64,000 bases of DNA from Alnus glutinosa. Taxonomy: Eukaryota; Streptophyta; Magnoliopsida; Fagales; Betulaceae. Under the pieces are notes generated by a model. It did no database searches. It saw only the letters and a program-made list of their open reading frames with translations, and was not told the origin of the DNA. Positions 49,171 through 59,400 of this stretch are shown piece by piece; positions within the stretch are counted from its first letter, which is position 1; every line of letters begins with the position of its first letter. The position numbers and the translations under genes are program-made. The stretch spans positions 37,901,804-37,965,803 of the forward strand of contig NC_084888.1 in NCBI RefSeq assembly GCF_958979055.1, written 5' to 3'.

Positions 49171-49375
49171 TTAGAGGGAAGGAGCTTCCTTCAGCCCACT
49201 CATGGATGGGAGTATGGGGTTGTTGAAGTAACTGCCGACTCATTCATTCAAGCACTCAGTAGAAAAAAGGGTAGATTTGTGTTTTGCTACTGTGATTGCG
49301 TGAATGATGCGGGAGATATTTTGAATCCCTCCTCTGTGCTTGGACTGAAGGGAGCTCCTTCTTTTTCTCCATTAT
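49171..49375 (+). ncRNA. MIR319: MIR319 precursor hairpin
   Basis: A long foldback typical of MIR319. The 5' arm carries the star side (about 49179-49199, GGAGCTTCCTTCAGCCCAC). The 3' arm carries the mature miRNA (49340-49360), about 160 nt later. Pairing extends below the duplex (AGAGGGAAGGAGC against GCTCCTTCTTTTTCT) and above it (GGATGGGAGTATGGGGTT against AATCCCTCCTCTGTG). This is the unusually long conserved stem that MIR319 precursors need for loop-to-base processing. miR319 represses class II TCP transcription factors (CIN-TCPs, e.g. TCP4), controlling leaf growth, petal development and jasmonate synthesis. It lies in the plus orientation in a gene-poor stretch, as an independent unit. 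The approximately 2 kb upstream probably contains the rest of the pri-miRNA and its promoter. Confidence 0.95.
49340..49360 (+). ncRNA. miR319: Mature miR319 (21 nt)
   Basis: The 21-nt sequence begins TTGGACTGAAGGGAGCTCC and ends TT, identical to the conserved angiosperm miR319 form with 3' CUU as I remember it. It pairs with 49179-49199, including G:U wobbles opposite the T of CTTCC and the C-to-T position of the star. Confidence 0.95.
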
Positions 49376-49594
49376 TTAATTTGTTTACTGCCTTTTATCT
49401 ACATTCATTCATTAATATGTTCTCTCTTATATACTGTAAAATTATATATATATATATATAGCAGCATATATATATATATATATGATTAATTTTTCCTCTT
49501 TGCCGCATGGCTTTCAAAGGATGATCAGCATTCATATATTGACACGTTGGTTAACCTCTTGGATCTTTTTGTTCACAGGAAAAACAGAAAAAAC

Positions 49595-49596
<2 letters not shown>

Positions 49597-49668
<72 letters not shown>
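49597..49668. repeat. (AT)n microsatellite, about 70 bp
   Basis: Long AT run about 220 bp downstream of the MIR319 hairpin. Shorter AT runs lie at 49443-49460 and 49467-49483. Confidence 0.95.
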
Positions 49669-49669
<1 letters not shown>

Positions 49670-49671
<2 letters not shown>

Positions 49672-50930
49672 TGGACAATTTCACTCATCAGTCCAAATGA
49701 ATTCTCTGTATCAAATTTATATAAGATTTTGATAATGATGGCCGGTGGAGGGCCATTTGAGTCTTCCTTGTATTTTACCTGACAAAGTGACGAGGAAAAG
49801 TAAACTTGGTGTTGGGTTTCTGCATTTCATGCACCCGCGCGCAGCATTTTGTTCTATGTTAACTCGTCAACTTTCTTTCTTTCTTTCTCTTTCTTGAGTG
49901 AGTGAGCGAGCTATCTCAGATGAAAAGCTTTAATATTTGAAGTGACAGACAGTACAGTACAGTCATAATGGCTGGCGTTTCCATTATTAAACGCCTTGAT
50001 ATGGAAAGTTTGGTAGAAGCAGCTTTCTTTCATGAGTAGGTGTGTCACGTTTAGGTATCTAGTAGACTAGTACAGGTAAATCTGGGCTTTCTTTCTTTTA
50101 TAAATTATATATATATATATATATATATGTTTATTTCGCTCCTTTCAGGTTTTATGTGTTCATCGAGAGAGCGAGTACAGTTCAGTTTTGTTTCTTTATT
50201 TCATTTGGAAATTGTGCCAATTGTTTAATATATATATTTTAGTAATAAATTATGTTATCAGCACAGAACTTTTGGAATCGGGCGGTGGGTAGTAATAATA
50301 TTGTTTTATGTGTTTATGGGTCATGTGAATTGTGACATGCCAAATATAGGCTTCCACTAAGTTCCAGTTTTGGAAACAAGCTAGCAGCTGATTTGTTTGA
50401 ATGAATGAACAAGATATTATTATCTGGGAGTTTTCCTTAGTCAGGTAGACGTGTTATAGCATGCACTGTGGTCCCACGTTTTTTTTTTCTTTTTTTCTTT
50501 TTTGTCTTCTCAGGCTTCTCTTGATGCATGTCCATTTTGATGTTTTATTTTCTTTTATTATTTGGACTTTTCCAACGCCAAACACAGCTCTGTCCTGGTT
50601 TAATTATGATATTCTGAAAATCAATTTTCTAATTGTAACTGCAAATTAAAAGAAAATTTGAATTTATGATATATGCTTTCTTTTTGTAATATAACTGATT
50701 CTAAATATATTCGATTTGTGTTTTATTGTATAAGTCGGTTTCGGTTTACTTGTATAGGTCGACTTATTCAAATATAAATAGAAACTTATGTATCGTAAAC
50801 AATTCAAATTAATGAGCACAATTAATGTAGCCATTTGAGCTTTATCCGATAGACGTAGGTCATTGTTCAAATCACGTAAATTTTGTCTCTTTTTTCTCTC
50901 TTGTTTTTGCTATTATTTTGCTTTTATTTT
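49670..50930. other. Intergenic, no gene recognised
   Basis: AT-rich. Near 50830-50880 a TAGCCATTTGAGC ... TTGTTCAAATC arrangement faintly resembles SINE A and B boxes, but not strongly enough to annotate. Confidence 0.5.
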
Positions 50931-50931
50931 A

Positions 50932-51563
50932 GGGAAAAATTATATTTAACCCCTTAGTTTTCATCTGATTTGGATTTTGTCCTTAGGTTTTCAATTTCAA
51001 AAATAAGGTCTTTAGGTTTTGCCTAACTTTCAAATTGATACCTCTATTACTTTATTGTTAACTCAAAAATAAGGTCCTTAGGTTTTGTCTAAGTTTCAAA
51101 TTGATCCCTCTATTACTTTACTGTCAAAGTTAACGGTTTTTTGTTTGTCACATGTTTTATTTGACACTCTAAGTTTCATTTTAGCACCCAATACAATGTA
51201 AGTGTCCATGTCAATATCAAAGTTAACGGTTTTTCATATAATGTTACACATCTAGAAGATTAGGATGACGAATGAGATGATTTTTGTTTCTAGAGTTTGA
51301 TTTTTATTATTTTTATTATTATTTTTATGGATGATTTGATTCTTAATGATATGACATTGATATTAGGTGCTAATATAGACACTGATGTGTCAATTGAGAT
51401 ACACATAAATTATGACAAACTATTAATTTAGAGAATAAAAAACGTAATAAAGGGACCTATTTAAAATTTGTGCAAAACTTAAGGATCATATTATTGGAAT
51501 TAAAAATTCAATGACTAAATTCAAATAAAATAAAAACCTAAGGACTAAATTTAATTTTTTTCC
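50932..51563. mobile_element. MITE-like inverted-repeat element, about 630 bp
   Basis: The left end GGGAAAAATTATATTTAACC with CCCTTAG continues to GTCCTTAGGTTTTCAATTTC. The right end on the opposite strand reads GGAAAAAAATTAAATTTAG then TCCTTAGGTTTTTATTTTA, giving imperfect terminal inverted repeats of about 85 bp. Both flanks are TTTATTTTAG-like, a possible TSD. The left half contains a 66-bp tandem duplication (ATAAGGTC at 51003 and 51069). It sits a few dozen bases before a retrotransposon primer-binding site, so it probably inserted into an LTR. Confidence 0.65.
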
Positions 51564-51599
51564 TTTATTTTATTTTAGATTTATGCACAAATCTTTACA

Positions 51600-51612
51600 T
51601 AGTATCAGAGCC
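51600..51612 (+). other. Initiator-Met-tRNA primer-binding site of an LTR retrotransposon
   Basis: TAGTATCAGAGCC differs by one base from the TGGTATCAGAGCC complementary to the 3' end of plant initiator tRNA-Met, the usual PBS of Ty1/copia elements. It directly follows ...TTTACA, a plausible LTR end (CA). Confidence 0.7.
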
Positions 51613-52216
51613 ATATTTCATTGGCCTAAACAGTCCAGTCACGCCTTCATGCATCGTCAAGAGTTTCTGTCTTTGAAACTCCGCCCCTCCAAAGTCGTCC
51701 AACCACCTTGGTAGCAATGAGAATTGATAGATCTGAAGCAGATGTGTCCATCGCCATCGAAATCACAACCATACTGCTCATCATGCGCCGCCCAAAGATT
51801 ATATACTTTCAGTCACATGCCACCATGGTCACTCAATCACCTCGACAGTCACGTCATCCGATAGATCTGCCGCCGATCATCCCATATCCGCCCAGAATAC
51901 TGTTGTCCAATGTTCAACGCGCCACGCGCCGCCCCAGCTTGCTGCATCTAAAGCTTACTCTCTACGCTTCATTGCCGTCCACCACATGCCATCCAATGGG
52001 TTCCAAGAAAAGGAGAAGGAAAGAAATGAAAAAAAGAAAAAAAAAAAAGAAAAAAAAAAAAAAGAAAAAAAAAAAAGGGTTCAAACAGACCATTTCACCC
52101 GCGCTACGCGCCATGTTGGGATTGGTGCACCAACCCGACAACCACCTAATTGGGCTTATTAATTTTTCTTCTTGCCCCACAATTGGCCCCTAGTTGGTTC
52201 TTGGCCTACATCACTT

Positions 52217-52370
52217 ACCGATAACCGCCAATTGGGCTCATCTTTTTTTTCTTTTTTTTCTTCTTCTTAGCCTGCAGTCTGAGCCTAGTCGGTTTTTACC
52301 GATAACCGCCAATTGGGCTCATCTTTTTTTTCTTCTTCTTAGCCTGCAGTCTGAGCCTAGTCGGTTTTAG
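52217..52370. repeat. 81-bp tandem duplication in the LTR-element remnant
   Basis: Units start at 52217 and 52298, both ACCGATAACCGCCAATTGGG followed by CTCATCTTTTTTTT. Each runs through TTAGCCTGCAGTCTGAGCC to TAGTCGGTTTT. Confidence 0.88.
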
Positions 52371-52499
52371 GCCAACATCGCCTTCCGATAATCGATCAAG
52401 TGATCTCATCATCATTTTTATTTTTTATTTTTTTATCATAACCCGCAGTCAGCCCCTTCCAGTTTTTGGCTTGTTGTCTGCCTCTTTCCCAAAGAAAAA

Positions 52500-54314
52500 A
52501 GGAAAGAAAAGAAGCATAAATGTATGATTTTAGTCATACTGTGTTACTCTGATCACTGCAATTTATTTTGTACTCTTAGAACTTAGAAGTAGTGATCTTC
52601 AATCGCGTTGGTTCTGCAATTACGGTACCTTCGACATAAATACAATTATTTCATAATTTTTTTTCTCTTTTCTTTTTATCCATACATAGTTAACAATGTA
52701 TTGATGCCATATTTATCGTGCAAATCTTTTGTCTACATGCATAACCTATCATTTTCTTTTTGATACTTTTCTAAGAGTGTTTGGAATTACGTTAGGAAAT
52801 AGAGCTTTTATCTGAAAAAAAAAAAAAAAATTGCATGAAAGAGCTTTTTAGAAAGAAAAAAAAAAAAAAAATCTTATTTTTAAGCTTCCTTCAAAACATT
52901 ATTTTGAGCTTTTTTTTTTTTTTTTTTAAGAACAAAAATGTAATGAAAAAGAATTTTAATTTTTTTTTTTGCCAAATATACTTATTTTTTATTGACACAA
53001 CAACTTATATACTATAAGCACTTTTTTAAGATTCTTAACAAAATGTCAAACAAAGAAGACTGGGCTTCGCCTAGAAAGAAGGGAACATTCTAATCAATAT
53101 AATTTATTTTTCAAATAACAGAAGCAGAATTGCTACTTCCAAAAGCCAAGCTTAAGAACTTGGACTTGGCTCGTTATACCAGACTCACTAGAGCCTCGAT
53201 GAAATTCAATGGCAATTTTGCTGAATAAAAATTGAAAAATATATAGACCAAGTCGTATAGGTTTCTCAAACATACATCATATATGATACAATAACACCCC
53301 CCCCTCCTCCCAACGGACCTCTCTGACTCATTTGGTTAGCCCAAGAAGGCCTAGGCTCACTTTCGATAAGTCTTATAGATCTATCGAACCTTGCCAACCA
53401 AGAGGGATGGGTGCACAAATGATGAAGAGATGTCATATCTCCGGTATTTTAATTAGTATAATTACTATCACTATTCACTTGTACTGCTAACGCCTCTTTA
53501 TTCTAGAGGCGTATGCATAATGGAGTGGGGGCTCGGGGGCTATATAATCAAATCAATTATTCCTTGACCCTTCTCCCTAACTAATGGACTAATGAAGAGC
53601 ATAAAAACACTTTATGGAGAAAGAAAAAGGAGATCATTAAAAAAATACGAACCATTCTATCCAAACATTCTTCTTCTACAATTTTCATTAGTTTATTTTC
53701 ATCTCTAGCAAGTACTTACTTAAACATCTGAGTGAGCCCGTTGGATAGTGACAAAATATTTTGTGCTTCTCCTTATTTCTTTCTACAGGTTCTCTTTATT
53801 CAAGATTTGGCGATATCAACTTGTTATTCAACAATATAATCTTGCATATGACATATTTTCTTTACTTTATTGTAATTGGTAGTGTCTAAAAGTTGCTCTA
53901 ATAGGAATGTAAAACTTTTTATCCAAAAAATCTGAGATCTAAGCTAGGGTTGATGGTTGTCCATACATGGTATAACCACTATGCAACGACGTAATTACGG
54001 GTACGTAGTAAGGGCTATGGTCCCGGACTTCTCGCTTCTTGTTACAAATTTATATATTATTTAAATATTTATATACAAATATAAAGTTAAAATATCTATG
54101 TATTTCTAATTAAATATTTATATATTGCTAAACAAATTTCTTAAAATATTATACATAGTTAAGAATATGTATTTGCTGGCCTAAAAATTAAGTTTGATCC
54201 CTATTAAAAATATAATTGACCTTTTATTAATGCTTTGGCCCCTCATAATAAGAAAGATACTAATTTCGTCCACGCCCCTATGGATTATTCCAACCAATCC
54301 ACTAAGCCGAAAAT

Positions 54315-54379
<65 letters not shown>

Positions 54380-56451
54380 TAACCAAGAAAATCGAGGTGA
54401 TCATGAAAATAAAAAGAAAAAAAAAAAACTAAATGAAAGTAATGGTGGCAATTTTATGTTCGCGTGTTTGGTTTAAATCATGTCGATACATAAATATATG
54501 ACTGTATAGGTCAATTATAACCCAACTAATTTTAATTAAACGGGTCAAACTTATCAACCTTAATCCATTAATTTCGTATTGGGTTCGTGTTAGGTTTACT
54601 TGTGTAAAAAATTGCTAGCCCTAAATGTTGCGTATTGGATTCGAATCGTGTCGATACATGAGTATAAGATTATATAAGTAAATTCTGTTCCGTTCCATTC
54701 ACTAAATGAGCTGACTCTTCAACCTTAATCTATTATTTTTGTGTTGGGTTAAAAATTGTAAACCTTAAATGAGAGAAAATGGAAGGACATGTTTGGGTAA
54801 CAAATATTTTTTTTAATTATATTTTATTATTTTCGAAATACATGTTTGGATTGTTTTGTTAAATTTGAATTCTACTTAAGTTTTATCAAACTTTCTTCAA
54901 TTTTGTTTCAAATCATTAAAATATAATTTCAAAAAATAAATTTTTTCGATATTCATAATTTTAAATATAATAAAATATAACTTAAAAAAGAAAAAAATCG
55001 TAGTCCCAAACTTACTCCAAGATTCCTAGTAGGACTATCAAAAAGAGTTCAGCAACCGTGCCTTGGACAAGAGGGAGAGTTGGCTAAGGCCTAAGGGCCA
55101 AAGGGCCGAAGGTAAGAGTCCAGCAATCAAAATTTACCCAAATCAGGAAATACGGATACAATAGGAAATGGGAGAGGAAAAAAGAAAAAGGGGAGCGGCA
55201 TATACAGGCAGATTGGCTTGGGTAGGAAGTAAGAACAGCGTCTCTGATGGAGATATTAATCTGGGGGAAAGAGAAGAGGAGAGGAGAGGAGCGTCTTCTG
55301 TACCGTTTATATTGACATAATAAACAAGCAAAAACTTTGTGGTCTGCGGGTCGTCGCCTCTTGAATCGGGGGATCGGAAAGAAAGAAAGGAAGAGGTGCT
55401 TCCACAATCCTAACGCCTATTCTTATTCCCCAATTCCGACATGCATACATACATACATCTGAAACACTATCTCGTATCCGCTCCATTTTTTTTTGTCTTC
55501 GATTACAACATCTGAATCTCACATATTCCTGATCATGTTGGCTATTTTTAGATTTATGATCCTTCCTGTAATATTATCAACTTGCAGGGGGCATGGTTCG
55601 ATTTGAGTAGGATCTTTCTTAAATGATCAGGAATGTGTGATTCGCTTGTTTGTATTTCCCTTAATTTTCGTTGGTTTACATTTTATTATTGGGCAATTTT
55701 TTTCTTTTTTTTTTTTCCCCTTTTATGGAAAAGCGCATATGCTCCGTCAAACCCACTCCACACGTGGACTGCATTTGGCTTATGATGTGATTTAAAATCT
55801 GTTTTGTTTTGGTTTTTTTTTTTGGTTTAATATGACGTAACTTTCAAGTGTGGGCAAGTAATTCTGTGGTTACCCTAGACCCATGCTAGAGAAGAGAGGA
55901 GGCCAGAAGAGGGTTCAACTCATTTATGTAAATTTATTGTGGCTTTAGCATCTAATGGTATTGGCAACGAAGCAAGAGAGCAGGAGGACTGTAAAACTGA
56001 TACAGGGTAGTACAATAATAACAAGAGGGAGCTGAGGTGCATAAAACTAGTGGAGGGATTGATAACAATGTGTATTAGACTAGGTATGCCCACCAGCCGG
56101 ATTGATAAGGGTCTGAAGCTCACTGTAGCTGATATCAGCAAGCAAATTAGACCTAAGAAGGGATGAGTAGGAAAAGTTATTGGTTCACTTGTTGCTGGTT
56201 GTAATCCGGTGAGAGCTGGCGCTCATTGGTGGATTGCTCGAGATTTCCTGCTTGTGTCCACTTTACTTCTTTTCCATGTTAGATGTACTCTCAGTAATTC
56301 CTATGTTCTGATGATAGAGATGGCATTGTGCAAAGTTAGCTTCTATTCAACTACTTTTCCGTAATCACTCTGATTGCTTAGGGTTTCCTCTTCCTATTTT
56401 AGCTTCCTTTGAGGCTTTGATAACTCATGCTCTCCCTTGGTTATTTATTGC
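52500..56451. other. TE-rich intergenic region upstream of ATG18
   Basis: No gene recognised. 53290-53820 resembles an LTR: a TATA-like GGCTATATAATCAAATC at about 53537 is followed by TTACTTAAACATCTGAGTG and GCCCGTTGGATAGTG, as in Tat/Ogre-type gypsy LTR ends. An (AT)n tract lies at about 54319-54377. 54440-54770 has two diverged copies of a GTGTCGATACAT ... CAACCTTAATC ... TTGGGTT unit, a common eudicot repeat. 55000-55620 probably carries the ATG18 promoter and a non-coding first exon. Confidence 0.45.
54319..54377. repeat. (AT)n microsatellite
   Basis: Uninterrupted AT run of about 58 bp. Confidence 0.95.
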
Positions 56452-56464
56452 AGCAACCAATCTG

Positions 56465-59400
56465 ATGACAGTCACTTCGTCACACATGAGTTCAACCGTT
56501 TCAACATCTCGAGGAATAGTTCCTCCAGCAAAGCTTGGCACCTGTGATACCCCAAATACTGGGGCCTCTGGTTCTTTTAGCCAACCTGAACCAGAGTTCA
56601 ATGACAGTGATGATAATGAGTTACTTTCTGTATCTTGGAACCAGGACTATGGTTGCTTTGCTGCTGGCACAAGTCAGGGTTTTCGTATTTATAACTGTGA
56701 CCCATTCAAGGAAACTTTTAGACGTGATTTGAAAAGCGGGGGTTTTAAAATTGTTGAGATGCTCTTCCGGTGCAACATTCTTGCACTTGTTGGTAGTGGG
56801 GCTAATTCCCAGTACCCACCGAATAAAGTTATGATTTGGGATGATCATCAGAGCCGGTGCATTGGTGAATTTGCATTTAGGTCTGAGGTTCGTGCAGTGA
56901 AATTAAGACGGGATCGGATTGTTGTTGTTCTTGAGCACAAGATATATGTTTACAACTTTATGGATCTGAAGCTTCTTCATCAGATTGAGACTCTGGCAAA
57001 TCCTAGGGGTTTGTGCTGCCTTTCACACCATTCAAACACATTTGTGTTGGCTTGCCAAGGTCTTCAACGAGGACAAGTTCGAATTGAACACTTTGGGCTG
57101 AATATGACAAAATTGATTCACGCTCATGATTCTAATATTGCATGCTTCACCTTAACTATGGATGGGCTGCTTCTTGCAACTGCTAGTACAAAGGGCACTT
57201 TAGTAAGAATATTCAACACAATGGATGGGACTCGCTTACAAGAGGTAGCCTACTCGCCTATGGATTTTAGTATTATTTTGTGATTATTCTCTCAAGTTTA
57301 TGCCACACGGTTTTGAGATGCATTCTTCATACTTATTTTAAGTTAAACATAGTATTAAATGCTTAATATTTGAAGGAAAATAATGGTTATTTTTCATGCT
57401 GTCGTGGGTTGGGAAGCTGTCATGCTTTTAGCTGAGTGATTTCCAAATTTTCGAAATCTAAAAAAACATTCTAGGAGAAGGCTCATAAGGCCTATTAGAG
57501 TTGAGTCCATAGAGAGCCTTTGAAAGCTTACACAAATAATTTGGATGAATAGAGTCTTCATAACCGCAAGGTTGGCCTCGACCTCTTCTTTTAGATCTTT
57601 GGTGAAAGAAAGTGTTCTTGATGTCTAACTAGGACGAGAGTTTCAGAATGCTCCCCTAGTAAACTACGACTCATTGCTACTCGCTCCTCCAAACTACCAG
57701 TTTGTTACGAGTAGATCTCCGAGCCAAATATGGGTGTTAGAATCGATGGAATCCACCCCATGTTCCTATCACGTGACATTGAAGCATTTTTTGATGACAA
57801 ATTTACCCTAGTTGAGTTGAAACGCACCATATATAGTTACTTAAAAAAAAAAAAACTAAAAAATATGGGATTTAATCGAACAGTTCTCTCTTCTCTATCA
57901 TTTTCCTCTCCTTCATGATGGGAAGGGGATACAGACAAAGAGATTGGTGGAAGGTGATTCGCTGCCACCGGCTTAGGTGGAGGGGATCACTGGTGGTGGG
58001 TAGGGGGTGGCTGCGTGGCCACCCCCCTTGTTGTGGATGCTTGTGGAGGGGGTGGCTGATCGGCCACGGCCCTGTTGTGCAAGGGGTGGACACTCACCCC
58101 CTTGTTGTGGATGCTTGTTGTGGAGGGGGTGGCCACGCCGCCACACCCTGTTGTAATACCCAGGATAAATAGAAGATAGAGAAATTAGAAATATAAGACA
58201 AGTAAAATGGAATAAGTGAAAAATCAAGAAAAAAAAAAGATTAATAAATAATTTTTTTAAATTTAAAAAGTGGAAAAACTAAAACAATAAGATTCTTGGT
58301 TGACCAAGCTTGCCACATGTCAGATTTACAGCATCAGATTGCCACATGTCAGATTTACCGCATCAAACTGCCACATGTCATGGTTAGTGTCACCATAGAC
58401 TGCCACATGTCGTGATACGAAGTTAAGCAAAATGGGTAAGTAAACTTATCTCACAAGTAGATAAAAGTTATTTGCATGATTTTGTGCAAGTAAACTCCCT
58501 TCAAAGCAATAACGTTATTTTTCATGAAATTATGTTTTAGTAATTATACAGTAGAAAAAGAATGAAATAATATTTCATTGTGATATGAGCCCATGTTTTT
58601 ATAGTTGATGCATATCTTGAAATATCTGTTCAGTTTTATGATAGGCCAAAAAAGTTGGGTTTAAGAACAAGTTTTTAAGATAAGTTTTTTAAAGAAGAGT
58701 TTAGCAATATAAAAGAGATAGAGAAAAATGTGTTTGGTTTCAGTTATGTTTTTAAGGAAAAATCAGTATTTATAAAAGATATTAAGAAAGAGACTAGACA
58801 AAATAGGATATCCTTCTTTGGGTGTGCTGTAATAGCGTTAGCATAGTCATGGTTAGTGTCACCACTGACGTCGGCATGGTTAGTCTCGTGTGCCACCTAT
58901 GATGTCAACATAGTCGTGGTTGTATGCCACCTGTGACGTCGACATAGTCAAGGTTTGGGCAAGGAAGTTTCTCCCTAGATTAGTTTAGTTAACCAAGTAA
59001 AGATTTTATGAAAAGCTTTTGAAAGAGTTTTATCAGGACGAGTTAGTAGCATGAAAGTCTAGTAGCAAGTTAGAAACCAAGTAGCTAGAAAAAAGAGGGG
59101 TTCCATCCTTGGGTGCACCACCAATAACGTCAGCATAGTCATGGATGGTGTTACCACTGGCGTCAGCATAGTCAGGCTCATGTGTCATCCATGACGTTAG
59201 CATAGTCATGGTTGTGTGCCACCTTTGGCGTTAACATAGTTGGGATTGGGCAAGGATGTGTTTCAGTATTACTCATGGCGTCAACATAGTCATGGTCAAG
59301 ATACTAGAAAGGTGTAGTCGCTTTTGAGCATGTCTCAGAAAAGAGATATAACTTCTGAAACTCATCATATCTAGTCTATTATATAGACAGTTTTTGCATT

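Larger units (their letters stand above)
51564..52500 (+). mobile_element. Decayed Ty1/copia-type LTR element, non-coding remnant
   Basis: LTR 3' edge (ending about 51599), PBS and about 0.9 kb of internal sequence. No gag, protease, integrase or reverse transcriptase could be read. The internal region is C-rich then T/A-rich and contains an 81-bp tandem duplication. It could be a non-autonomous derivative (LARD/TRIM-like) or a truncated copy. The LTR 5' end and second LTR were not found. Confidence 0.5.

Noticed and set aside
49482..49732. Frames encoding long Ile-Tyr repeats
   Set aside because: Translation of the (AT)n microsatellite. The same applies at 54235-54432.
50830..50880. Possible third SINE (TTCAAATC B-box-like)
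   Set aside because: The A box is weak, there is no tail or TSD, and there is no clear match to the other two SINEs.
51708..52193. 161-codon open frame
   Set aside because: Lies in the internal region of an LTR-element remnant and runs through a 30-Lys homopolymer; no gag or pol motif.
55084..55522. Minus-strand frames upstream of ATG18
   Set aside because: No domain; the segment is better explained as the ATG18 promoter and non-coding first exon.
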